Positions 33,338 through 41,975 of a stretch of DNA of 42,207 nucleotides are shown here, in pieces (the stretch's first letter is position 1; each line of letters starts with the position of its first letter). Made by a program: the position numbers and the translations under genes. This DNA comes from Haliea sp040222615. Its GTDB lineage: Bacteria > Pseudomonadota > Gammaproteobacteria > Pseudomonadales > Halieaceae. The notes under the pieces are model-generated. The model did not search any database. It was not told where the DNA came from and worked only from the letters and a program-made list of their open reading frames with translations. The stretch covers positions 1 through 42,207 of the forward strand of contig NZ_JAVKCQ010000209.1 of the NCBI RefSeq assembly GCF_040222615.1. Reading direction: 5' to 3'.

Positions 33338-34096
33338 ATGACCGACACAATACGCTATGAGCGGACCGGGCACATTGCTCGCCTTGTTCTCAACAATCCT
33401 GGCCAGCACAACGCCCTGGGGCAGGAGCAATTGGCTGCCATCCAGGAGCATCTGGAGGCTGTGCGTGCCGACGCGCAGGTGCGTGTACTGATCATTACCG
33501 GCTGGGGTGAGAAGACCTTCTGTGCAGGTGCCTCATTACAGCAACTCGGCAGTGGCAACCTGTCCGGGGATCAGTTCCAGGAAACGACAGATTTGATAGC
33601 GCACCTTCCAATTCCGACAATTTGTGCAATCAACGGCAATGTCTATGGTGGCGGAGCAGAGTTGGCGCTGAGCTGTGATTTCAGGATAGGTGTAGCAGGA
33701 AGCAAGCTTCGTGTTCCAGCTGCAGCCATTGGCCTGTGCTACCCCATCAGCGGGATAAACCGATTTGTGGAGCGCCTCGGGGTCACCACGGCTAAGCGCA
33801 TGCTACTGGCCGCCGAGGAAATGGACGCAGAGACCCTGCTGCATCTTGGATTTCTTGATCACCTTGTTCAGCCTGCCGCGCTGGACAAGGTCGCGGAGAA
33901 TCTGGCCCTGCAGATTGCAAAGTTGGCTCCGCTGTCGGTGCGCGCCATGAAACTGGTCATTCAGCAGGCCGCGGCCGGTAATATTAATCGGGAAGAAGCT
34001 AATGCTCTATCGAGGCAGTGTCTTGATTCCGATGACCTGCAGGAAGGTTTTGCGGCCAAACGTGAGAAAAGACAGCCGCGCTTCCAGGGGAAATAA
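33338..34096 (+). CDS. Enoyl-CoA hydratase/isomerase (crotonase) family protein
   Basis: Crotonase-fold protein, 252 aa. The oxyanion-hole segments FCAGASL (61-67) and NVYGGGAELALSCDF (101-115) are present, and E108 corresponds to the first catalytic Glu of hydratases. The second catalytic Glu, normally in a PE..LG segment, appears replaced: the region reads VPAAAIGLCYPISG. It may therefore be an isomerase or have other CoA chemistry rather than a standard hydratase. The ribosome site is weak. It stands alone between the divergent tag gene and the convergent sensor-kinase gene, 39 nt away. Confidence 0.88.
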   Translation: MTDTIRYERTGHIARLVLNNPGQHNALGQEQLAAIQEHLEAVRADAQVRVLIITGWGEKTFCAGASLQQLGSGNLSGDQFQETTDLIAHLPIPTICAINGNVYGGGAELALSCDFRIGVAGSKLRVPAAAIGLCYPISGINRFVERLGVTTAKRMLLAAEEMDAETLLHLGFLDHLVQPAALDKVAENLALQIAKLAPLSVRAMKLVIQQAAAGNINREEANALSRQCLDSDDLQEGFAAKREKRQPRFQGK

Positions 34097-34135
34097 CGTC
34101 ATCGGACTCACCGATACAGCCAGTGCTTGATCCGT

Positions 34136-37100
34136 TCAGGCCCAGGGAACGTCGAATTGGGCGGTAACCGTATTGCGGTCTTGGGCAGCAATGGCCAACT
34201 TGCACCCGAGCTCCTCGGCGGCGTGCTGGATGATCGTGAATCCAGCAGATTCCCCGGCGTTAAAGCCAAGTCCTTCCGGTATTCCGCAGCCATCGTCCTG
34301 ATAGACCAGCTTCACCGTATCCCGACCTGATTCAGGCACTGCCGTTACTGTCACCGAAAATCGAACAAAACAAGCCGCCCGATTACCCGCGAATGCATGC
34401 GTGAGCGAGTTATCGAATAGCTCAGCCATAATGATTGCGAGCGGTATAGCCTGCACCGCGGGGAACAGTTCATCCTGGATGTCATTGACCGCCGTCAGGC
34501 GGGAGAGTACTTGAGGATGGTTTGCCCCGACCATCTCCACGAGTTTGGCCGTATAGCTTTTTAGATTGGAGTAGAGCTTCTCTCCGCGGTAGTAGAGGCT
34601 GTCCTGGATAAGCTCAAGGACGCCAAGCCTGAACCTCATTCTATCGTGTGCGAGTTTATTTACAGTGGACTCCCATTCTAGCGTTGCGCCGGTACAGAAA
34701 CGCGCCCAGGACAGGAGTTGTTTGTTGTAGGTATGTATCGAGTCTGTGAATTTAGCCTGGAACTCCCACTGATCCTGGAGACTATCCGCAAAGCTATCAA
34801 CCATCTGGTGCAGTTCAGTGACTCTATTGAGTTGCTGCGTTCTCAACAACTGCTTTCGATAGAACCAGAGACCGATGGCAAGGAGAGCACAGATTACGAT
34901 AAAATAGGCAGCGAACGCCCACGGGGTCAACCACGGAGCGGGTTTGACCGTAAGATCGATACTCAAACCTTCATAGTTCCAGATGCCCGAAGAATTCACC
35001 GCTTGGACCCGAAACACATATTCCCCGGCAGGTAGGCTCGTATAAGTTGCAGAGCCCCGATTGCCTATGTCTACCCACTCTGTGTCGAAGCCAACTAGCT
35101 TATGCCGGTAGCGAGTGTTTTCAGGGTCAGTGAAATCCAAGGCACTGAACTCGAAAGTGATGAAGCGGTCTTCGTGGCTTAGGATGATTGAGTCGAGATT
35201 TCCCGCTAGCCCACGAGGTTCGGGTTTCTTGTTGCCGATGATCAATTGAGTAAGCACCACATCCGAGGTGGTCTTTATGATCTGTATGGTTCGGGGGTCG
35301 AAACGAACATATCCATCATTGCCTCCGAAGTAAATAAGGCCTTCAGCGTCCGTGTGTGAACTTCCTAGTTCGAATTCAGTTTTCTGAAGTCCTTGAGCTT
35401 GGCCGAAATTGAACAAACTGCCGTCTTCCGATAGTCTAGATATTCCTTGATTGGTCGAAAACCATATTTCTCCATCGCCGCCGACTTCGATTGCATAAAC
35501 TGTTAAGTTTGGAAGATGTGAGTCTAGCGCGACTTGCTGGATTTTCTGATGCAATGATTGACCTTCCTCGATGCTTTTATCTAGTTTGAACAATCCGTGA
35601 TGCAATGAGCCAAACCAGATGTATCGAGAACTCTCCGCCATGCTCCAAATGAGAGGCTGCTCAGGCTCTGCCAATTTGCTCGGTGAGAACTTCGGAGAAT
35701 ATAGTTCGCCGGATTCCTTGTCGAAAATTCTAAGCCCCGATTCGGTTCCAATCCAAATTCTGTCGTCCAGGGTTCGGAACAACATTAAGATCCTGTCGTC
35801 TGGCAAAGTATAGTTCTCGGTAGCGGGTAAAATATTGCGAGCTCTGCCTGATTCGTTGAATATACTAATGCCACCTCCATATGTGCCGACTAGTAGTTCG
35901 TCTGAATTCAATCTCAGAAAGGCACTAATTGAATCTGATCGCAGTCCCTCAAGTGAGTCAGAGTTAAAGAGGATAGAACCGGGTTTTTTAACATTGACAA
36001 TTTCAAAGCCGGAGTTTCGGTAGCCAAGGTATACCCGTTCTTTATCAACAAACGCCGACATGATCCCCTCGCCAACCACAGATGTTCCAGGGAAAAAATC
36101 TGTCAAACTAGACACTTCGCCAGCCAATTTGCTGACTACCATGAGCCCGGAATAGGACGCGATCAGCAGATTACTTTGATCAAGAGATTCAATCTCGACG
36201 ACGGAGTGGAGCTTTCTATCGTCATGTCTGCCAAAAGTATCGAAAGATGAAATGACAAGCCTATTGATTCCGTCGTATGTTCCAATCCAGTAGCCGCCCA
36301 AATGATCTGGGCTAAGACAAATGACTTCGTTGTTCGAGAGGTAAGAGTTGGATGTAGTAAAGAAGTCAACGATTTGTCTTTCTCTAAAGATGTAAATTCC
36401 TTGGTCGGTCGCTACTACAAAGAGTCCCGATTCATCATGGATCACCAGTTCGTGAACGGTAGATTTTGGAAGTCCCCTATGGCTGAATGCTGATGGAGTT
36501 ACTTGATTGCATTCGCCTGAGTTTTCATCAATAGTAAGTAATCCCTCACCCGAAGTGCCTATCCAGATAGTCCTGTCGTCTGATTCCATTACCTCAAGAA
36601 TTCTGGATTGTCTCAAACATGAACTCTCAATTTCAAAAACTTCGATGTTGTCCAGAGAACGATTTGTTCTTGCAACCTTAGTTGAGCCTGATATTAGAAT
36701 ATTGCCTGCTCTCCTATTCTCAGAGAAGTCCGAAATCGCTTCATCTAAATCCAGAGAGATACGTTCCTTTTTGGTGCCGCTATTCCCGACCTTGACCACA
36801 TCGCCGTTGTCAAAGCCGATCCAGAGACTTTCGTCATTCGAAAAGTACACTTTTGAAATATTTGAGTTGCCGATACCCAGGCTCCGCATCCATCTTGGGG
36901 AGTTGAACAGTCCTGTATTCGCGTCGAAAAACATTAATGAACTTGACTCGGTCCGCGCGATCACCTCCCCATTCCACACTTCTACCAGCTCGACTATTCT
37001 AAGTTGGCCGGTTTCCGAGGATTGGTTATGGTGCTCGATATGCTTTCCTTTCGCTTCGAGTACCCCACCGTAGTTTGACGCCCAAAGACTATTATTGGTG

Positions 37101-37300
37101 GTATGCAAGATCGATAGTGTGGTTCCCTGGTGGAGAAATCGATTGAAAAAAGAATCAACTACGGCGAAGGATGGTTGCTTTCGCTGTGTCCAACTTTCTC
37201 TCCCATCAGGCTTGTTGGCGGACTCAAGTGCTGCAATACAGTTCGCAGCATGAAATAAAAGGAAAAAAATCAAGAGCCTGGGCGGCTTTCCTATGCTCAT
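34136..37300 (-). CDS. Propeller sensor kinase (Reg_prop, Y_Y_Y, HATPase) with no clear phospho-acceptor His
   Basis: A 1054-aa membrane sensor. The signal-anchor N terminus (LLIFFLLFHAANCIAA) leads to about a dozen beta-propeller blade motifs of the type IWIGTxxGLxxFD. A Y_Y_Y domain ends near SLPAGEYVFRVQAVNSSGIWNYEG, followed by one membrane span (about 790-812) and a cytoplasmic kinase-like region. The HATPase domain keeps the N box (ELFDNSLTHAF, about 955-965) and G box (DDGCGIPEG). The expected dimerisation/His box is poor: the best match to the HisKA_2-type HHRxKNN motif is AHDRMRFRL, where H885 is followed by Asp and the usual His-Arg is changed. It sits 22 nt downstream of the larger hybrid kinase and is probably cotranscribed. 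The gene is AT-richer than its surroundings. Confidence 0.87.
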   Translation of the reverse strand: MSIGKPPRLLIFFLLFHAANCIAALESANKPDGRESWTQRKQPSFAVVDSFFNRFLHQGTTLSILHTTNNSLWASNYGGVLEAKGKHIEHHNQSSETGQLRIVELVEVWNGEVIARTESSSLMFFDANTGLFNSPRWMRSLGIGNSNISKVYFSNDESLWIGFDNGDVVKVGNSGTKKERISLDLDEAISDFSENRRAGNILISGSTKVARTNRSLDNIEVFEIESSCLRQSRILEVMESDDRTIWIGTSGEGLLTIDENSGECNQVTPSAFSHRGLPKSTVHELVIHDESGLFVVATDQGIYIFRERQIVDFFTTSNSYLSNNEVICLSPDHLGGYWIGTYDGINRLVISSFDTFGRHDDRKLHSVVEIESLDQSNLLIASYSGLMVVSKLAGEVSSLTDFFPGTSVVGEGIMSAFVDKERVYLGYRNSGFEIVNVKKPGSILFNSDSLEGLRSDSISAFLRLNSDELLVGTYGGGISIFNESGRARNILPATENYTLPDDRILMLFRTLDDRIWIGTESGLRIFDKESGELYSPKFSPSKLAEPEQPLIWSMAESSRYIWFGSLHHGLFKLDKSIEEGQSLHQKIQQVALDSHLPNLTVYAIEVGGDGEIWFSTNQGISRLSEDGSLFNFGQAQGLQKTEFELGSSHTDAEGLIYFGGNDGYVRFDPRTIQIIKTTSDVVLTQLIIGNKKPEPRGLAGNLDSIILSHEDRFITFEFSALDFTDPENTRYRHKLVGFDTEWVDIGNRGSATYTSLPAGEYVFRVQAVNSSGIWNYEGLSIDLTVKPAPWLTPWAFAAYFIVICALLAIGLWFYRKQLLRTQQLNRVTELHQMVDSFADSLQDQWEFQAKFTDSIHTYNKQLLSWARFCTGATLEWESTVNKLAHDRMRFRLGVLELIQDSLYYRGEKLYSNLKSYTAKLVEMVGANHPQVLSRLTAVNDIQDELFPAVQAIPLAIIMAELFDNSLTHAFAGNRAACFVRFSVTVTAVPESGRDTVKLVYQDDGCGIPEGLGFNAGESAGFTIIQHAAEELGCKLAIAAQDRNTVTAQFDVPWA

Positions 37301-37322
37301 TCTTTGCTATTGTTTTAACGGC

Positions 37323-40300
37323 CTAAGATACTACTTTACTCATTGGGTGGACTTCGTATCTGCTTTCGACCTCTCGCGCAAATAGCTTGTATGCCGACTC
37401 AAGGTGTATGCAATGAGTCTGCAAATCAATCTCTTTTCCTTGCTTGATTCCCAACTCTATGTCGGACGCAATAATTTTTACTTGTTTTGCACCGAGATTG
37501 GCGCACATTGATTTGATGGCATGAGCTATTGATTGCGCTTGCTCTAAATTACCTGTCGTCGAGGCTATGCTGAGATCCATCATTTTTTCTGCCATCTGAA
37601 CTTTAAATCCCGAGTAAACTTCCGGAAGAATCGATTTCCCTGTTTGTTGCTCGATATAGGTAATATTTTCTATCGCCGAAAGATCGATGACATCTTGATT
37701 TTTGCTCGATGCCTTTGCGCTCTGAGCATCAGCTGATCTCTCATTAAATTTTGACTTTCCGACCTGATGTCCACTACCAAGGTGATGATGGATGATCTTG
37801 GTTATGTCTGATATTTTGAAGGGTTTTCCGAGATAGCCATCCATTCCGGCGTCTGATAATGACTTCTTGTCGGTCGCAGTGATTCCCGCTGTAAGTGCGA
37901 TGATCTTGACTGGAGGAATTTCCTTATTGCGCTCTTCTTCTCTAATTATTCGGGTCGCTTGATATCCATCCATCACTGGCATTTGGCAATCCATGAATAT
38001 CAGGTCGTAGCGGTTCTCGCGTTGAAGTTCGACGGCCTCTGCTCCGTTCTGGGCGATGTGCACTTTATGTCCGCTCATTTCAAGTACTTCTTGTGCAATT
38101 CTTTGGTTGGTGGGGATATCCTCTACTACCAGGATTCTTAGAGGCAGGCTTGAATCTGGGTCCAAGAACGGCACTTCGGTCGACTTTTCGATGTCTGATT
38201 CTGTAAGTATCTCCTCCATCGCAAGCCTCAGCGTTTCGGAGGTACATGGTTTCGTAGTCGTAAGCCAGCTCTTATATTGAGGTGGTACTTCGGTCTCATG
38301 TAGCGGCATCAGCAATATACCTCTTCTATATTTTTTGCATAGTCCACTCTGATTCGCCAAGCCATCTAGATCAACAATCGGAATTTGGACACCTTCTGCT
38401 GCGGTGGACAAAGGCACAGTCTTTGAGGTTTGAATATTAAGAACGCCCATTCTTTCAAGTTGGGTTTTTATCATTCTTCTGGTGGAGTGCTTGGTCGACA
38501 AAACTAGAACCTTGGTATTTCGAAGGTTGGCTGGAATCGTGTGTTCAGATAGAGCTGCGCAGGCCGAGGTTGGGATTGAAATTAAAATTTCTGTACCTTG
38601 CTCGGGTTTCGATGATACGTGTATAAACCCGCCCATAAGTTCGATGTAGTTACGAGTTATCGATAGCCCTAGACCCGTTCCCCCGTACTTTCGTGTCGTA
38701 CTTGCATCTGCCTGAATGAAGGGATCGAAAACTCTACGCGTGGTTTCGTCGTCCATCCCAATTCCTGTGTCACGAACTACTATTTTCAAGTTCCCCTGGT
38801 TGTTAATATTGCTATTCTCAAATTCGACGACAACGCTGATCTCCCCCCTATCTGTAAATTTTATTGCGTTGTTCAGAAGGTTCATTAATATTTGACGGAT
38901 TTTTCCAGGGTCCCCCAATACTTGCGTTGGAACACTTCTGTCGATCGTGTGGTTTAGATCTAGCCCTTTGCGTGCTGCTGGTTCACTTTGGAGATAGCAA
39001 GTATCTTCAATGAGTGCGGACACATCAAACGGTGCGCTTTCAATATCGACTCGAGAAGCCTCTATCTTTGAGAAATCAAGAATGTCATTGATGAGAGCTA
39101 GCAATGCAACGCCGCTTTTGTGGGCAGCGGAAGCGAATTTCTTCTGTTGGTTGCTCAGCTCTGTGTGCAGGAGTAGTTCCGTCATCCCGATCATCCCGTG
39201 CATCGGTGTCCTTATTTCGTGGCTCATAGTGGCCAAGAAGTCCGACTTGGCTCTATTTGCTTGTTCTGCAGCACTTCGTGCTTCCTCCAGGTCAATAGTC
39301 CGCTCTTTGACTTTCAGTTCCAGTTCCCTTTGCCTGGCAAGCCCAGCCATTTCTCGCCTATGTTGCTGGTACAGTAAAGTCAATACCGCAGCCAATGCCA
39401 AAATTGAATAGGCTATGTAGGCAGTGCTGCTTTTCCAAGGTGGTGGAAGAACTTTGATTCGCACAGATTTACTATCCCAGTTCCAAACTCCCCCTGGGCT
39501 TGCAGCAGCCAATCTAAGCGTGTATTCACCAGCTGGTAATGTGGTAAACGAGGCCTGTCGTGCGTCGTCTGAAACAATCCAGTTATCGTTTATTCCCTCC
39601 ATTTTGTAGGCATACTGAACAAGAGGCGGGTTCGAGTAGTCAGCTGCGAAAAACTCCACAGAGAACATTCGGTCATTGTGGGTTAAGGTGATGTCGGTGA
39701 TTTCGTTATACGGTTGAGCAAACTCCTGTCTTTCATTCATTATTTTTATTTCTGATATGCTTATTTTGGGCGGTTTTTCTTTGTCTACGAAGCCCAAAGG
39801 GTCAACAATGTTGAAACCTAAGTTCCCTCCGAAATAAATTAATCCATTGCTCGCCTTGAACGATGCTCCCATATTGAATTCAGTGTCTTGCAGACCTTCT
39901 TTGATGCCGTACTGCCGAGAGTCACCAGTTTTCGGGTTTAGCTTTGTTACGCCCCTGTTATGCGAGAGCCAGATGTTCCCATCGGGGTCGCTTTGTATTC
40001 CGTATATGTTTGAACTTGGAAGAGCAATGTCTTCTGAATAATGACGAAATTTTTCAACACCAAGTGCCCTATCGGTATGTTCCCATTTGTTTAGTCCGCC
40101 ACCTTTAGTCCCAAGCCATAGATCTTGATTTTGATCCTCGTAGAAAGACCACACCATGTCGCTTGATATGCTGTCGGTGTTTCCTCGTTCGGTGAATATC
40201 CTGTGGAATTTTGAGTCCTCAGAATCGTAACGGTTTAGTCCGTTTTCTGTTCCGATCCATACGAACCCTAGTGAATCCTCAAACAGTGCGATCACATTGT

Positions 40301-41816
40301 TGTTGCTTAGACTTTTTGAATCTAAAGGATCATGGGTAAAGTTTGTAAACTTCCCTGTTGTTTCATCAAGTACGCTAAGTCCGCCGCCGTAAGTGCCAAC
40401 CAACAATTTGCCCGATGACGCCCTAAGTATTGAGGTTACGCCATTGGCTGCCAAGCTAGAGTCATCGAAACGAGAACTTCTGAATGTTGTTACTTTGTTA
40501 GTGTCGATGTCTAATTTATTCAGGCCGCCTGAAAAAGTTCCTATCCACAGTATGCTGTCTTCTCCTAGCAGGCTCATGACAGTGCTGTTCGATATGCTCG
40601 GTTCTGAATATTCGTTTATCCATGTGGAATCATTTTCGTTGTCTCGGAAGCGATTTAATCCGTTGTCGGTCCCAATCCAGATGCTTCCGTCAACTGTTTC
40701 ACCAAAAGCATTTACTGAATCGTTTGATAGTTTCCCTATGCTCGAATTGTATTTGGGGAAGAGATTCTTGGAGCCGGTGGCCAATCCCACAACGGTGCCA
40801 ACCCAGTAAACCCCCTCCTGTGATTGATAGATGCTGTGCAGCCGGCTCGAGGGCAGGTTGGTATTTTGGCTGTTGAAACGTTGAAAGGATTCGGTGTCTG
40901 ACACATAGAGATCTAACCCTTCCAGTGTGCAGATCCATATTCGCCTATCTCTATCTTCAAATATGTCGAACGCGGTATTAGATGAAAGGGAGTTTGGATT
41001 CACTTCCTCGCTGTGATAGTGCACGGAGGTTCCCTTCGAAGGGTCGTACTTGGTGACGCCCGAACCTAATGAGAGTAACCATATGTGGTCGCTTGTGTCA
41101 GCGTAAACATGGAAAATTGGTTCAAGTGAGGAACTCGAGGTTTCGTTCACTGCCCCCGAGACTATGTCCATTGTCATGGATTCTTTGTCGATCTTTAGCA
41201 GACCGCTGCCTATGGTGGCTGCCCAGATAGTCCCGTCTGCAGACTGAGTGAAGCTGTTGATTTCTCCCAAATAGGGCAGATCTTTTTGCTGCGGAAAGTA
41301 ATGGGAAAAAGTTCCTGTGGTTGGCTCGAACTTGCTAAATGCATTGTCATATCCGATCCAAATCTCCCCCTCTCTGTCACTAAAGAGTGTCAGGATATCG
41401 TTCGAGAGCGGAGATTGCCCTTCAGATTCGTCGTTGAGTAGCGCTGAAAAGCTATTGGATACACGGTTATATCTATTTAGACCACCTCCTCTGGTTGATA
41501 CCCAGACATTTCCTGCTTGGTCCTCAACTATACTTGTTACCGCGTCATGGGAAAGCGATTGGGGGTTGGTTAGCGAGTATCTATAGTTTTCAAGTTGGTG
41601 TCCGTTATAGCGATTGAGGCCCTCTTGAGTTACAAACCAGATGTTGCCGATGGAATCCTGAAAGGTTTGAGTGACGATCTGTTGGGTGAGGTTTTGTGTG
41701 ACCGGTGAGGGTTGAAAATCGATAGTCGTTTGATCTTCATAAAAAGTCTTTGAGAGCGTCGCTGAGCTACAGGCAACTAGAAGTAGAGTTAGTACACTCC
41801 AAGTCCTACAGGCCAT
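37323..41816 (-). CDS. Hybrid sensor histidine kinase: double propeller, Y_Y_Y, HisKA, HATPase, REC, Hpt
   Basis: A 1497-aa hybrid two-component protein. The N terminus (TLLLVAC-SSA) resembles a lipoprotein signal with a possible lipobox LVAC. About fourteen blade motifs such as GSIWIGTDNGLNRF form two seven-bladed propellers. The Y_Y_Y domain (TLPAGEYTLRLAAASPGG) comes next and a membrane span lies near 797-816. The cytoplasmic part has the HisKA H box SHEIRTP with H866, N box NLLNNAIKF, G boxes DTGIGMD and GGTGLGLSI, a receiver with D1276 in FMDCQMPVMDG, and an Hpt domain with H1432 (AHAIKSMCANLGA). This gives a complete internal phosphorelay, but no DNA-binding or output regulator is encoded nearby. 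The ribosome site is weak. It lies downstream of the repeat-peptide gene. Confidence 0.95.
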   Translation of the reverse strand: MACRTWSVLTLLLVACSSATLSKTFYEDQTTIDFQPSPVTQNLTQQIVTQTFQDSIGNIWFVTQEGLNRYNGHQLENYRYSLTNPQSLSHDAVTSIVEDQAGNVWVSTRGGGLNRYNRVSNSFSALLNDESEGQSPLSNDILTLFSDREGEIWIGYDNAFSKFEPTTGTFSHYFPQQKDLPYLGEINSFTQSADGTIWAATIGSGLLKIDKESMTMDIVSGAVNETSSSSLEPIFHVYADTSDHIWLLSLGSGVTKYDPSKGTSVHYHSEEVNPNSLSSNTAFDIFEDRDRRIWICTLEGLDLYVSDTESFQRFNSQNTNLPSSRLHSIYQSQEGVYWVGTVVGLATGSKNLFPKYNSSIGKLSNDSVNAFGETVDGSIWIGTDNGLNRFRDNENDSTWINEYSEPSISNSTVMSLLGEDSILWIGTFSGGLNKLDIDTNKVTTFRSSRFDDSSLAANGVTSILRASSGKLLVGTYGGGLSVLDETTGKFTNFTHDPLDSKSLSNNNVIALFEDSLGFVWIGTENGLNRYDSEDSKFHRIFTERGNTDSISSDMVWSFYEDQNQDLWLGTKGGGLNKWEHTDRALGVEKFRHYSEDIALPSSNIYGIQSDPDGNIWLSHNRGVTKLNPKTGDSRQYGIKEGLQDTEFNMGASFKASNGLIYFGGNLGFNIVDPLGFVDKEKPPKISISEIKIMNERQEFAQPYNEITDITLTHNDRMFSVEFFAADYSNPPLVQYAYKMEGINDNWIVSDDARQASFTTLPAGEYTLRLAAASPGGVWNWDSKSVRIKVLPPPWKSSTAYIAYSILALAAVLTLLYQQHRREMAGLARQRELELKVKERTIDLEEARSAAEQANRAKSDFLATMSHEIRTPMHGMIGMTELLLHTELSNQQKKFASAAHKSGVALLALINDILDFSKIEASRVDIESAPFDVSALIEDTCYLQSEPAARKGLDLNHTIDRSVPTQVLGDPGKIRQILMNLLNNAIKFTDRGEISVVVEFENSNINNQGNLKIVVRDTGIGMDDETTRRVFDPFIQADASTTRKYGGTGLGLSITRNYIELMGGFIHVSSKPEQGTEILISIPTSACAALSEHTIPANLRNTKVLVLSTKHSTRRMIKTQLERMGVLNIQTSKTVPLSTAAEGVQIPIVDLDGLANQSGLCKKYRRGILLMPLHETEVPPQYKSWLTTTKPCTSETLRLAMEEILTESDIEKSTEVPFLDPDSSLPLRILVVEDIPTNQRIAQEVLEMSGHKVHIAQNGAEAVELQRENRYDLIFMDCQMPVMDGYQATRIIREEERNKEIPPVKIIALTAGITATDKKSLSDAGMDGYLGKPFKISDITKIIHHHLGSGHQVGKSKFNERSADAQSAKASSKNQDVIDLSAIENITYIEQQTGKSILPEVYSGFKVQMAEKMMDLSIASTTGNLEQAQSIAHAIKSMCANLGAKQVKIIASDIELGIKQGKEIDLQTHCIHLESAYKLFAREVESRYEVHPMSKVVS

Positions 41817-41868
41817 ATTGAAAAATTCGCATATCCACGACAGAGATATGTAGTGTAATCAAAAACAG

Positions 41869-41879
41869 AGACAGTGTCT
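41869..41879. promoter_or_regulatory. Small palindrome upstream of the hybrid kinase
   Basis: AGACA-G-TGTCT is a perfect 11-bp palindrome about 50 bp upstream of the hybrid kinase start, in AT-rich DNA between the terminator and the gene. It could be an operator. No clear -10/-35 pair was identified around it. Confidence 0.3.
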
Positions 41880-41923
41880 TTTGTGCCGCACTGCGTGTGT
41901 CTTCAGGATGTGTTTGCCTGAAC

Positions 41924-41951
41924 AAGAAAAAGGGGAGTCTCCACTCCCCTT
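41924..41951 (-). terminator. Rho-independent terminator of the repeat-peptide gene
   Basis: Read on the minus strand: AAGGGGAGT, loop GGAG, ACTCCCCTT, then a run of T residues (TTTTTC). The stem is a perfect 9 bp with a classic 3' T tract. It lies about 25 nt after the TAG stop of the repeat gene, so that transcript ends here and the hybrid kinase needs its own promoter. Confidence 0.92.
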
Positions 41952-41975
41952 GATGTTAGCGCTAGTTCTATCGGT

